DNA of 64,000 nt, taken from the NCBI GenBank assembly GCA_030407315.1, contig JALQPE010000250.1, positions 32,354 to 96,353 on the forward strand, in the 5' to 3' direction. This DNA comes from Asparagopsis taxiformis. Taxonomy: Eukaryota; Rhodophyta; Florideophyceae; Bonnemaisoniales; Bonnemaisoniaceae. Below the pieces are notes generated by a model. It made no database searches. It was not told the DNA's origin and saw only the letters and a list, made by a program, of their open reading frames with translations. A program made the position numbers and the translations under genes. Positions 23,064 to 33,799 of the stretch are shown piece by piece. The number at the start of each line of letters is the position of its first letter. Position 1 is the first letter of the stretch.

Positions 23064-24048
23064 TGGGTCTGAATGTGATATTCTACCAAAGGTACCATGC
23101 ATCTCAGACCTCCCAACAGCGTGCTCGACTGATGCGAACTGGCAAGGTGTAGTATCCAAAACGGAAATGACTGCTATTCGGCAAGAAATTACAGCTTCTT
23201 GCGCAGCTCTATACCTTTTCCCATCATCTGATGTTGATCTGTCATTTAATGCTTTCCGGTTGCAAAGTATTGCTCGCTTGGAGCATAACGGATACATTTG
23301 TTTACCCGAAATAACAAAAGGCTCGCACATTTTCAAGGACATTGATTTCATTTTGAGCAAATGCACCATTGCATTTCCACGTAGTGGCGATACGAGTCCA
23401 TGGGTGATTCTGGGGGACGACGAAGATGAGAATAGTTCCCATGGTCATGATATTGAAGGAATTTATGTTGCTAACTTCGATGAAATGGATATGCCGGAAA
23501 CAGAATCTATTGAAAAATGTCTGCGGCGAGTGGAAGTCTATATTGGCGCTTTGGGAGAGAGCATAATAGAAGACAGGAACAATTCAAAACCTCTACGGTT
23601 TCCATCTGAAGGGATTGTTGCTATGCGAAGAACTAAAAATGCACCACGTCAAGCACCTCGAACCTGCTCCCCTGTTATTCCTTACAAGAATTCAAACACT
23701 GCCTGGTGCCCTTCTACGTTTGAAGCCCAATATGGAATATACATATCTGGACACGACTCATGTCATATGCGTGTATGGGACAAGAGTCATATAATGATGT
23801 TTGGACCTCATGAAATCGTCAGCAGTATAGCTGGTACACTCTCTTCCACAGTTATCGAGATTCCTCCATTCTCTATTTTTATCATTCGTGGCGACTTGCC
23901 ACACGCGGAACTTGGAATAGAAGATGCTGACCTGTACGCAATGAGTCAATCGCATGCCTATCTCTACACATCAATGCAGAGAGGAAAGGAGAACAAAGAA
24001 CACGTGTTCTATAGCTTCGAATATGACTTGCGTACACACGATATATAG
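23044..24048 (+). CDS. Double-stranded beta-helix oxygenase-like protein (ParB partner)
   Basis: A 334-aa frame beginning ATG in good context (AAAATGG), 20 bases before the ParB stop. RLEHNGYICLPEI (about residues 77-89) resembles the first strand of phytanoyl-hydroxylase-like 2-oxoglutarate oxygenases. IEIPPFSIFIIRGDLPHAEL (about 272-292) resembles the C-terminal strand where such enzymes place a metal-binding His. I cannot confidently assign the HxD pair; CHMRVWDKSH (about 240) is a weak candidate. If active, it could oxidise DNA bases or chromatin. It may equally be an inactive cupin-like fold. Translation may need re-initiation, a +1 shift or splicing. Confidence 0.45.
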   Translation: MVVPGSNGSECDILPKVPCISDLPTACSTDANWQGVVSKTEMTAIRQEITASCAALYLFPSSDVDLSFNAFRLQSIARLEHNGYICLPEITKGSHIFKDIDFILSKCTIAFPRSGDTSPWVILGDDEDENSSHGHDIEGIYVANFDEMDMPETESIEKCLRRVEVYIGALGESIIEDRNNSKPLRFPSEGIVAMRRTKNAPRQAPRTCSPVIPYKNSNTAWCPSTFEAQYGIYISGHDSCHMRVWDKSHIMMFGPHEIVSSIAGTLSSTVIEIPPFSIFIIRGDLPHAELGIEDADLYAMSQSHAYLYTSMQRGKENKEHVFYSFEYDLRTHDI

Positions 24049-24600
24049 CTCACCTCGAATCAAGGCACCTTAGCTCCAGGAGCATAGAGTCGGGTGTTTG
24101 CTAGGCAATGAAGCAATGATACTTCTGGAAGCAATTTGCAGTTTGGGAATGAGGGTCAAATACTGTGGGAAACTCACGCGCCGTTTCCATTCAATTAAAG
24201 AGGTAAGCCCAACGTGCCATTGATGCATTGAAGTAGTTGTGTGATTCAACTTTTATTCAGCAAAGGCAGGGGAGATATATCAGAGAGTGGATATTTTGGA
24301 TTACAAGTTATGATAGTACCTGAGTTTTGAATTTTCCAGCCAATTGAAATTGAATTTGTGTCCACATACGCTGAAAGCTGTCTATCCATCACCAACACAT
24401 TCCGGCAGGGGTTGCAGAACAGTATCACACTTGCGACGGGTTGAATATGTCCATTACGGCTCGTGCTACATCTACTATCCAACTGATTATAGGATCCCAT
24501 ACTTGCGGGTTTCCGAAACAAAAAGTTCTTGCAATCTGCGCGCCTCGGTTTGCACACTCTTCACACGACCGCGAAGTTGTAAAACATATCCAACTGGACT
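24049..24600. other. Intergenic, nothing recognised
   Basis: No conserved frame or repeat seen between the oxygenase-like ORF and the haloperoxidase pseudogene. Confidence 0.4.
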
Positions 24601-26182
24601 TTGAATTTGAGATCACTCAATTCCCCCGACACTGAACGAGTTGAGAGGCCTCTCGAGCTGAGACGCCTTAAACTTGGAATCGATGAGGATCCTCGCTTCA
24701 TATCTGGTATTGCTTCCAAGGGTGACAAGCATCCTTTTGCCGATACGAGCCCCTGGGAATCCATAGCCGCCGGTCTCACAAACGATCTAGAAGGCCCTGA
24801 TGTCCAAGCTGTCACCGTACCACCGGCGCCGAAACTCGACAGTGATGACCTCGACACAGAGATTTCAGAGAGCTATTAGATAGGTCTTCTTCGTGATGTG
24901 CCGTTCATAGAGTTTGAACGTGATGGATGTGCAACCGCAGCTTCCATCAGTCGCACTCGTTGGGTACAGTTCATTGAGCAGCCTTCACAGCGTCTGTCAA
25001 CATTGACCGATGAAGAGATTGCTAGATTGAGGGGTGTCCTTATACCAAGAAAAATGTATTCCGTAGTGTGACGATCGGTGAGAACTTCGGCCCGTATCTG
25101 TCTCAGTTCTTACTCGTAGCCACGAAAGGTATCGGCGATGCACAGCAAATTTCGGATGGTTCCATTCAGTATGGAAGTATGCGAATGGATCAGCGTGTCC
25201 GCGTCGCAGTGCCGAAACGCGATTATATGACATCTTGGGCATCCTGGCTAGATGTGCAGAACGCTTGTGATTTACTACGACGTGAAATTCACGATGATGA
25301 TACACTGTTCCGCTTCATTACAACTATAACTCTACGCAACCTTGCGACATGGGTTCATTTCGACGCGTTGTACCAGGCATATTTGAATGCTTTCATCATC
25401 CTTCTCTACATCAAGGCGCCGTTCGATCCACACATTTCGTTCCAGGCTGATGACGATGTAGATAAGCAGCAAGTATTTGCAACGTTTGGCGGACCGCACA
25501 TCCTATCATTGTGCACGGAAGTGGCTACGTGAGCACTCAAGGCATTTCGCTTCCAAAGGTGCAACTTGCATCGTCTTCTTCGTCCGGAGGCTATCGGCGG
25601 GCTTGTGGAACGCTTCAAGAAGACAAACGGTGATCCCAAGTTTGCCCCTGTGGAGAAGCTGGTGAATGACCTGGACTGCGATATTCTGTGACGCATTGAG
25701 CAACACAACTGTGAGCAGAATAAGCTTTCGGATGATGAACATGCACGCCGAGACGATTGTTCACCGGAGGGTGAGAGTCGCCAGACGTAACTACGGCCCA
25801 TGGCGCTTGCGGAGGGAAGCCCGATGTACCCGTCATATGGTGCACGTCATGCCACAGTTGCCGGTGCGTGTGTGACGGTGCTCAAGGCATTCTTCGACCA
25901 TGAATATGAGCTCGACTTCTGCCACGTTCGGGACACGGATGGTAAGCCTCTGTTGAAGGTAAATACCAATGAGAAGTAGGCCGTAGAAGGTGAACTGAAT
26001 AAGCTGTGCGCTGATATCAGTATTGGTCGAAACCGGGCTGGCTTGCATTACTACCCGGACTACTTAGGAAGTATCAAAGTTGGTGAGGAGATATTACTAC
26101 TTTGCAAGAACAGAAGCTTACGTGTGGTGAAGAATTTCTCATGACGCTTCGCAAGTTTGACGGTGAAAAGATCTGCACCTAA
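24601..26182 (+). pseudogene. Vanadium-dependent haloperoxidase pseudogene
   Basis: Decayed copy of an algal/cyanobacterial-type vanadium bromoperoxidase, an enzyme that oxidises halides with hydrogen peroxide. Recognisable stretches in order: DPRFISGIASKGDKHPF, a FDLEGPD-like region, LLRDVPFIEFERD, FRSVTIGENFGPYLSQFLL, QYGSMRMDQRVRVAVP, DALYQAYLNA, AFRFQRCNLHRLLRPEA, EGSPMYPSYGARHA and GRNRAGLHYYPD, ending KFDGEKICT. In-frame stops lie at 24877 (a TAG where the family has Trp), 25530, 25689, 25788, 25977 and 26142. A frame change falls at about 25030-25060 and another near 26138; the ancestral stop is probably at 26180. The vanadate motif is also damaged, since Ser-Gly-His reads Ala-Arg-His. 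It has no introns, so it is either an intron-poor gene copy or a retrocopy. Confidence 0.88.
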
Positions 26183-28740
26183 AAAAGCAGTAATCCGTAT
26201 CCTGTTATACAGCTCTCAGTGTATTGATCTACGTGCAATGTTACTCAATAAAACAGGATATGGTCAGAAGGAAATCTACAGCATGCGATTACCCATCTCC
26301 CAGACATACTTGTCCCTCATCTCAATATGTTGTATCGTAAAAGTGACCAACTCCCATACCCTCAAGGATCAAAACTGTATCCATGAGGCGAGTGTGATTT
26401 CAAAGTACATTTCTAAATCGCAGTTCGCCAGCCAGGGGTAACGGGTTCCTAGCTAGACTATAAAGAATACTGTGTCTCCTCAGACTAACCAGCTGGTTAT
26501 ATGCATATCCCAACAATGTCACAGAATTGGAACTATCAATTTCCAGCTCTTCATTCTATTATTTCTTTGACCGTGAGGTCACTCGACACAGCGCCTGAGA
26601 AGACGGGCTGCGGCTGTGTGAACACAATATATGACGGCATGCCGTGCACGGCACACAGGTCCATGATATATTTCTTTGATCTCAACGACACGAACCGTCT
26701 ACGCTCAATTTAATCTAAACCCCACGCGCATTATGATTGAGAACGGGCACGTATGCACATTGAAGTTGGCTCGTGTCATCGCCCGATCCGCACAAGTTTT
26801 TTCCAACTGATCCCCAAGGATTCTGGTACACCACACGATCAGCAAACTGGTACGGTATTCAAGGTCACTTGCATCCCGACAAGCTTCGCTGTCAAAATAT
26901 TTTCCAAAAATGACAAGTTATTTTAGCTTACACAGGCAGATTTTTGCGAAATTCTTTATCAACTTTCCATCCAGTAAGCTCTCATGCCGTTCAATTCTCA
27001 AATTACCTCCTTTTGACACTCCGTCGACTCTACAACCGCGTCTCTGATCTTCTTCATAATCTCACTTGCGCTGCTTTCTCTGTACCGCTGTCCCTACCCG
27101 CTACTCTGCCCTTGAGTGACTCCAGTGAAGCTCCGCTGAAGCCTTTGCTGTGTATGCACCTCACTGATGATTTAGATCAATTCATTTCTACAATCCTAGC
27201 TGCTCTCATACCTGAACGGGAGCCAATCGTCTCAATCGCCAATCTTCTCAATCGAGATGAGTTTTTTGCATACGCCTAACGCATTGCTCTCCATCCTAGG
27301 TCAAGTATTCGAATCGGTGGCGTACATGTCAAACCGCCACTTTACAAGCGAACAGGCATCACACAAACACGGGGAGCATACACGCGAATCAAGCGTTCAA
27401 TTGCACCGGTAGCACATGAGATGAACCTGGACGAACAAGTGTTCTGAAAAGTACAAGTTCTACCAACTATTGTTTTCCATCGCGTGCTCTCCGCCGGCGC
27501 TGTGAGCAACAGTCTCTACGTCGCTGAAGATTTGTGCCAACCGTCATCAAGCATCCTCACGTCGTCGGACTTACATTACCTACTCCAAAGACACGACCAG
27601 ATCACTACTCGTGATCCCCACCATGTCATCCGCCGCCTAGTTTGGCGTTAGCCCATCATGTCAGATATGCGTCTTTCTCGCCTTGTATCATCTTCCTACT
27701 ATGGAGAAATCAACTGCCACATGACTCTAACATGCTCGCCACAGAACTGAATGAGTATATTGTCTTTGCTGTGCACGCGCCCGATTTTGCAAACTTCGCA
27801 TCTGCTAGTTTCCCACTGCGACATAAGACAACTCCCATACTGCTAAGCGCGATTATGAACCGCTCGTTCGCATTCGATTGTGAGGCGATCTACCTTACCC
27901 ACACATTTGCGCAAGCTTTGTGTAAAGGTATCCGACGCGACAGGGGCGTTATGTGCATATGGCATGTATGAATAGAGTATTTGTGTGAATGAAAAGCTCT
28001 GCGATGAACCGGATCGATTTTGTATTGCACCGCAGACTGCGTGGTGAATATGAAGGAATTTACCTCAGTTGTTTGGTCTGAGTATGCTTTCCAAAACCTT
28101 CTTGGCAAACGGCTTCTCTCAGCCCAAAACCGCTCGGCGGTAATCGAGACGATGTCCATTCCTTTGTACTTTCGTGATACAAAAGTCGACCATCTCGTTT
28201 AACGAGTAAATGTGACTATCTTTTTTGCCAAAACCACTATCCGCTTCGCTGCCGTTCCAGTCATCGTTCACCTCCGAATGCAATCCCGCGCTAAATCCCG
28301 TAATCCCACCTCCCGTGTAGTCCCCATGTCTGCTGCTAAATTCTTGCGTCACATTTTTATACCGAAAAATGATTTACCAACTTTCTACTCCATAATCTCT
28401 CATCCCTGTGCATTGCTCGGACCAGCAGCCGCATGCGGCACCACTTTTCAACCGCTCCATCGCCACTACTATCGCTGCTTACATTTTCATGAAAGTTGAA
28501 CATTCATTCAAGATTTTCGGAGGATGGAGGTAGTCATTTCCAATCCCCCATGATGCCTGGTTGCGGTAACATGAGCTTTGAAAAGGGTACCCGAAAAGCT
28601 GAAAGGTCAGTTGAGGAACTCTAGCTTCATTCAGAACATTATGGAGAAAACTGTTCGGATGCGTGGAAGGTGCTTCATTGACGAAAGTGCTTCCGAAGTC
28701 TTTATGAAGAGGCGCATAAGTGTCGTGGATTATGCGGAAA
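26183..28740. other. Intergenic DNA with one decayed frame of unknown family
   Basis: Mostly featureless. The exception is the decayed frame at 26944-27748, listed separately. From 27.75 to 28.74 kb stops are frequent in all frames and I see nothing. Confidence 0.4.
26944..27748 (+). pseudogene. Decayed protein-coding frame, family unknown
   Basis: One frame runs for 268 codons with only four stops (at about 27277, 27446, 27650 and 27746), far fewer than chance would give. It includes an intact 111-codon start. Readable parts such as DDLDQFISTILAALIPERE and VHVKPPLYKRTGITQTRGAY look like folded protein, but I do not recognise the family. It lies downstream of the haloperoxidase pseudogene on the same strand and may be another decayed host gene carried or trapped in element 1. 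Confidence 0.35.
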
Positions 28741-30804
28741 TCACATGTCGAACTGCTCGAGATCCTGCTCATCTTCTCTCGATTCCTCACAGAACGAGTC
28801 GACTTCGTCGGAGTGATCCCGACCTGTCATATAATTTCTACCGGTTCCATTCTCTTCGTCAGCAATATGGAGTCTGTTAAATTCTATCTCAGTCATTCCG
28901 GTCAATATCTTCCTCAAAATCCGTTGGCGCTGGGTCATTGATGGGACAAGGTCCCCCAACTTCAAATCTTCCAAAACCACTGTTTCATCATACATCATAA
29001 TGGAGGTATTCTCTTCCGAGCTTTTCATTACTTCATCGTCTCCGAAACCACCAATACAATTCCCAGAAAATTTTTCCTCCCCAGCAACCTCGAAGAACTC
29101 CTCGACTATTTCACGGAAAAGTGAGGCAAGGCTGTACAATGATATAAGTGACCCTTTGTGTGCTGACAGTATTTCAAGAAGCCCATCATGATCGTTTCCT
29201 CCAAAAAAGGCAATGAGAAATTTGGAAGCTACATGGACAAAATTGATCACTCTTCTCAAGACAACGGGACGACCGTTCTTTGAGGCGCGTCTACTCCCGC
29301 CTGTACTTCGCAGGAAAACAACATGCTCCACGCGAAGTATCATTTCTTTGCTCTTCTGCAGAACGCCTTGATACAGAGAAATATTCTGGTCATCACTCAC
29401 AAAATTATCTGCCGATCTTTTCGTACATAGAGGAATTTCACAAACAGTTTCGTAGGCGTGCGATGCATTAGGGAAAGCAAAGGAGATGTTTGGAGTCCCC
29501 AATTTCTTCCCAACGTCTTTTTCTGACCAAGGTGAGAACAAGTACCCCAGCTCTGTGAAAAAAGTAATGCGAGCTTGCTCCCTGAAATTGTGCATATATT
29601 CCGTCCAGTGTCTACAAAGTCTTATGGAAGCATACTTTGCTATCACATTCCTTGGGAACCCATTGTTTGGAATGCGATCGCAGCCAGATCGCCATGGGCT
29701 CCGATACTCGCTTCCTGTCTTCTCCAGCCACCCTCGAACGAAGTCTACATGCCAGAGTTCGACGTACCCTTTTCGGAGCCATTTTGGGCGAGGTATTGAA
29801 CGCTCCTTATCTTCTGCAAGTATGTTTTCCTGCAAAATACTTTGATTTTGGACTCGAATGGTCTCATCAATAGCCAGAGACGCCGTGTCAGATCCATGAT
29901 CTTCATCCCGAAAAAGTCTGAAATCGTTTCTGTACATGCTGCGGAATGCTGTGTATACAGCCTTTCGGCGGAGCAAAGAAAATCTTTCCCCTGGACCAGA
30001 TTCGAAAACCGTTTTCTTATCCTTAGGCATATATCCGAATAACATTCCACGAATGCAACTTATTGTAGCTTTCACAAGGTTTTCTGAATTCAAGACCAGT
30101 CCTGAGAGCTCTGAAAGAATTGCATACCTTGTCACGGCAGATATTACTTCGGAGTTGAACACAAACTGAAAGTATGGAATCTCATTTTCAAGAAGATAAT
30201 CATACGTGATGTTCTTCTTCCCTGAAATGGCACTCTTGCGAACTGTAGAGCCTGTTGCAGCTGGAGAATTACTTACAACTCTAAGCGTTTGAACCTCGCT
30301 TTGCAATCTTTGCACATTGGCAGAGACTTTATCTACGCTCTTTTCCATTTCATGGAGGCTTTCTTTGATGAAGTTTGTTTGACTGCTTTGAAATTCGAGG
30401 AGAAGTCTCCGTATAGATGATATGTCATATCGTGGTCGATCATGTGGATAAACTTCCGAATGGATTGGCGATGCAGTTGGCTGATTATGAATCACCGGTT
30501 TGTGCAGCTGGGTACTCGTTCCACCAGAATCATCGACACGATTGGGATTTATAAGAGAAGAATGCTTATTTCCCTTTCTTGGTGCATTTTGAAAAGATGT
30601 CCGCTTCAGTTTCTGCACTGGCTGATGGATACCGGGAGTTTTGTTGATTTGATCTCCTTTTCTCTTCAATGGCATGATGTCTGAATACCACAGTGATTCG
30701 GATAGCTTGAAGAAAAACCTCTGCAGTGTATTTGATGCTTTCGAAAGTCTGAAGTCTTCTCTGAGCACTCGATCCGTGCTTATACCTTTTTTCCGGAGCA
30801 TCAT
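28741..30804 (-). CDS. Large coiled-coil protein of element 1, function unknown
   Basis: A 687-codon frame. Initiation could be at 30804 or, more likely, at MPLKRKGDQINKT (ATG at about 30676), which begins a basic, nuclear-signal-like tail. A coiled coil follows (about residues 130-175, with FIKESLHEMEKSVDKVS and VQRLQSEVQTL), then a helical region and an acidic C-terminus. I know no family match. Its plan (basic tail, coiled coil, then an Arg/Lys-rich helix such as LLRRKAVYTAFRSMY) loosely resembles the four-ORF string of element 2 (39.8-42.1 kb). A structural or transposase-accessory role is inference only. Confidence 0.55.
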   Translation of the reverse strand: MMLRKKGISTDRVLREDFRLSKASNTLQRFFFKLSESLWYSDIMPLKRKGDQINKTPGIHQPVQKLKRTSFQNAPRKGNKHSSLINPNRVDDSGGTSTQLHKPVIHNQPTASPIHSEVYPHDRPRYDISSIRRLLLEFQSSQTNFIKESLHEMEKSVDKVSANVQRLQSEVQTLRVVSNSPAATGSTVRKSAISGKKNITYDYLLENEIPYFQFVFNSEVISAVTRYAILSELSGLVLNSENLVKATISCIRGMLFGYMPKDKKTVFESGPGERFSLLRRKAVYTAFRSMYRNDFRLFRDEDHGSDTASLAIDETIRVQNQSILQENILAEDKERSIPRPKWLRKGYVELWHVDFVRGWLEKTGSEYRSPWRSGCDRIPNNGFPRNVIAKYASIRLCRHWTEYMHNFREQARITFFTELGYLFSPWSEKDVGKKLGTPNISFAFPNASHAYETVCEIPLCTKRSADNFVSDDQNISLYQGVLQKSKEMILRVEHVVFLRSTGGSRRASKNGRPVVLRRVINFVHVASKFLIAFFGGNDHDGLLEILSAHKGSLISLYSLASLFREIVEEFFEVAGEEKFSGNCIGGFGDDEVMKSSEENTSIMMYDETVVLEDLKLGDLVPSMTQRQRILRKILTGMTEIEFNRLHIADEENGTGRNYMTGRDHSDEVDSFCEESREDEQDLEQFDM

Positions 30805-31608
30805 CCATTTTCCCTTGATTCCCCAAGGTTTATTAAGTTGTGAATGCTATCCTAGCCTCCAAATTCCAATGCATGATGGGATACCATCTTCTATAGGCTG
30901 CAAATGAGTTGAACGGATTGAAGAATTCTCTAGAATTTTACACGTGATACATGAGTCGTTCTATTCGACCCGTTTCGATTTGTTTTATGAAGAGGACCAG
31001 ATGAATTTATACGTTCTCGACGAGCTTCAGTCCTTGAGTATTCATATTATTTCTCGGCCTGATTCTTCTATCAGTTCAAGAAAATTGGATGGTGAGAGCT
31101 TACATGCTCTAGGAACCATATTCCTGTCTGAAAAATTATCGATACCGTATCGTTGCGTGACGCAAGTTTTACGCGAAATCCTCATGGAGACCCACTAGGC
31201 AACCGATTTCCAATCACTTTCTGTGATGAACGGCTATTTCAAAGAGGTTTTCAGATCTTCACCCGACCTCTTCGTACCATTTGGGGATCTAAATGTTGTT
31301 ACAATCCAAAATCCTGTGCTGTTTCTCGCCGTTACACTACTTCCAGTGTGAATCCATTCTTCATATCAAGCGGATACAATCTTTTCTATACGTTTGCCCT
31401 GTGCTCCATCTGAAGTCAAGAATACGTCTGCCCAGGTAGGAACGTATATGAATATTATTTCTCTGCCATTTGCGGGAATTTGGGTATCTATCAGCTGTAA
31501 CAGAAAGTATTTCTGGAATTGATCTCTAGCGGCATTACTCTGCGTCCAAAAAATACGGAAGAGTAAGAGGACATATACGTGGTATAAATAGACAATCTTC
31601 AAAGCGTC
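30805..31608. promoter_or_regulatory. Divergent intergenic region between coiled-coil and Tudor-like genes
   Basis: About 0.8 kb separating two divergent genes, so both promoters should be here. No repeated or palindromic element was noticed. Confidence 0.3.
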
Positions 31609-32502
31609 ATGGATCTAATCAAGCTGTTCTCCTTTCCGCTGGAATTTGTTTTCTGTGAAACTTTGAAAGAAACCATGGCGAAAGCTAAGCATTCTTTGTC
31701 AAGAAGGTATCCTAAGAGAAAATCGAAAAGAGTTTTATATTTGCCTCGAAGAATTGTTCCAAACAAATCCAGTTCCCTGTCACAAAGCGCTCCAATTTGT
31801 TCTCTTTCAACTCCGCCGAGAATCATCACCAAGACACCCTGCACTGGATCTTCCAAACATACACTTGAAAGTGTAGAAGAGCTTCCGCAAGAGACAGATC
31901 TGATAGAAGTTCTATGGGAGCTCAGTGACGGAGAGATGGTTTGGTGGAAGGCAGACATTGAAGAAATTCACAGGGTTTATATCGGGGACGTCATTGGGTA
32001 TGGAACCCTGCGGTATCATGGTATGCACGGATTAAAGCCTCAGGTCTGTGAAGTATTCTTTTTAAGAAGAAACCTGCTTAGGGAACAGGAATTGCCCGTT
32101 TCAAATGAATTGAATCCTGAAGTTTCGTGGCGTCTACAAGACTATGATCCCTGCAATGACATATCTTCTCGATATGAATGTGAAGGAGATGCTGGCGTCC
32201 ATATACCAGATGAAGGCAAATCTACGGTATCTCGAGGAGGTGAAGACTTAGTGAAGTACCACATGGATGCAATCCAAACATCGTATTTGCAGTTAAATCG
32301 TCGAGTGAGCAAACTAGAGGAAAATCTCGTCGACCGTATTGATGCCGGAAGCGAATCTATGAAAGAAGGGAGAGTGAATGTCTTCAAAGCAACGCTTCGC
32401 CGAAAAATGTTACAACTGCTACACCAGTATCCAAAACTCGAAAGCGCTGATCGAGCACCAGGAAGACGTTTCACGCAGTCTAACATATCATATTACAGCT
32501 GA
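31609..32502 (+). CDS. Tudor-like chromatin-reader-like protein, first frame
   Basis: A 297-codon frame with a basic N-terminus (KHSLSRRYPKRKSKR). A segment at about residues 102-160 (LWELSDGEMVWWKADIEEI, IGYGTLRYHG) has the spacing and aromatic residues of a Tudor/PWWP-like barrel, which in known proteins binds methylated histones. A short coiled coil follows (YLQLNRRVSKLEENL). The second frame (32378-33190) overlaps its end by 125 bases, and the two are probably parts of one protein joined by an intron or a frame change. Confidence 0.45.
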   Translation: MDLIKLFSFPLEFVFCETLKETMAKAKHSLSRRYPKRKSKRVLYLPRRIVPNKSSSLSQSAPICSLSTPPRIITKTPCTGSSKHTLESVEELPQETDLIEVLWELSDGEMVWWKADIEEIHRVYIGDVIGYGTLRYHGMHGLKPQVCEVFFLRRNLLREQELPVSNELNPEVSWRLQDYDPCNDISSRYECEGDAGVHIPDEGKSTVSRGGEDLVKYHMDAIQTSYLQLNRRVSKLEENLVDRIDAGSESMKEGRVNVFKATLRRKMLQLLHQYPKLESADRAPGRRFTQSNISYYS

Positions 32503-33190
32503 CTGTGACCTTCTACTTTGGAGATGGATAGCAGAGAATATATCGAGAGGACAAGAAAATGTTTCATTTTGGGCTGATTTCAACACTATGCAGCGCCCAG
32601 GTATTTCTGCTTCACGATTCTACATCACGTTCTCTGGATTTGGGGGAATTTGCAACTGGATAGGATTGTGGGATCAATCAGATCGTCAACGAGCTATATG
32701 GAAACTAAGAGAATGCAAGGGTAACCATAACTGTAAATTGCGAGTTCTGGGTGTCTCTAGATTTGAGGAGGACGAAAGTCAAGGAAATGCAAAATTCTTT
32801 TTCGGGTTGACGGCTGGGAAAGAACTGGAAAACTCAATTATTGGAAACGGTAACAAAGTTGTCCTGGAAAGAAACTCTATGGCTTGGGACAATGAAAATG
32901 GGCATTTCATTCATCGCCTTAACGAGACAGAACTTCCACAACTTTCAGTTTCCGATCCCTTTGAAAGTGGAGGAGGCAATGTTCTGAGGGAAACAGCATT
33001 CCATCTACTGTGGCGTCCACTGACTCAACTTCCAGCTAGAAGTTGGTCAAAGAATTCATGTTATGATGGAGATATTGTAGTTGGCCGTGTTGAGCTTGTC
33101 TTACCAACAGTAACTTTCTTTGGAAGTTCAACTTGTGATGAAGTTCTGGATATGTTATCTCAAAAGATAATTGATCAAGCGATTCACTGA
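32378..33190 (+). CDS. C-terminal frame of the Tudor-like gene, unknown domain
   Basis: A 270-codon frame in another register, rich in Trp and beta-strand-like segments (FYITFSGFGGICNWIGLWD, RVELVLPTVTFFG). It has normal protein composition but no family I recognise. A 3' splice-like site (ATTACAG at about 32493-32499) would allow joining to the first frame, though I cannot identify a matching donor with certainty. Confidence 0.45.
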   Translation: MSSKQRFAEKCYNCYTSIQNSKALIEHQEDVSRSLTYHITADCDLLLWRWIAENISRGQENVSFWADFNTMQRPGISASRFYITFSGFGGICNWIGLWDQSDRQRAIWKLRECKGNHNCKLRVLGVSRFEEDESQGNAKFFFGLTAGKELENSIIGNGNKVVLERNSMAWDNENGHFIHRLNETELPQLSVSDPFESGGGNVLRETAFHLLWRPLTQLPARSWSKNSCYDGDIVVGRVELVLPTVTFFGSSTCDEVLDMLSQKIIDQAIH

Positions 33191-33470
33191 TAAAAGAATC
33201 AATAAAGTGAACGAGTACTGGTACCAAGACATTCAAGACAGAGAAACATTAAGGTTTTACAAAAGATACATTAAACAATAGCTACTGTGGCGTAGATTTC
33301 AAGTCCGCCATACCATTGCAAAAATTCGGAACATAACGTGCTGGAAATAGATTTTATAATATATATAGCCATTGTTTCTAGTTCTGTCTTGAGCTGTATT
33401 ATTTCCAATGGGTTTACTAATCTAAATATATTACATCTGCAAATATTTCATACGCAGTGACACTAAGTGT
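33191..33470. other. AT-rich end of element 1
   Basis: No gene. The composition changes sharply at about 33460, where the LTR-like repeat starts. No terminal inverted repeat matching the left side (about 15.15 kb) was found by eye. Confidence 0.35.
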
Positions 33471-33799
33471 CCGTTGACACCCGGTGTATCACCGTCACAC
33501 ACTACCACTTCAGTACACCACTGATCCAGTGTTTGCGCTATCCCTTCTACCCCTTTAGGGTTGGCCTGACAAGCCAATCTCTCACCTGCAAAGCAGTATC
33601 ACTTGAACCAAGATTCTCGACGTACCGTCTGTGTGGCCTTACAACCCACAGTCAAGCAGGCGATCCGCCTTAGCTCTACCACCTCTACCCTGAGCCTGAC
33701 TACCGAGACAGGAGGGCTCGAACACCTTGCAGTGCTTAGCCGAATCGGCTCACTACCCCAAGTCGAATCGACAGCTCGGGCATTGCACTACATTGGTCT
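33470..33799 (+). repeat. LTR-like repeat copy B
   Basis: Reverse-oriented relative of 12.13-12.5 kb, ending in GGCATTGCACTACA. It is followed after one T by a tRNA-complementary-looking 20-mer and then by a Gag-like ORF, which is the arrangement of a 5' LTR. The opposite edge is near TGACACTAAGTGTCC (about 33458). The length of about 330 bp is normal for an LTR. A SINE remains possible because of internal tRNA-like motifs (GGTAGAGC on the minus strand). Confidence 0.5.

Noticed and set aside
15140..33470. Terminal inverted repeats bounding element 1
   Set aside because: I compared the two AT-rich edges by eye and found no matching inverted sequence. The boundaries given are compositional only.
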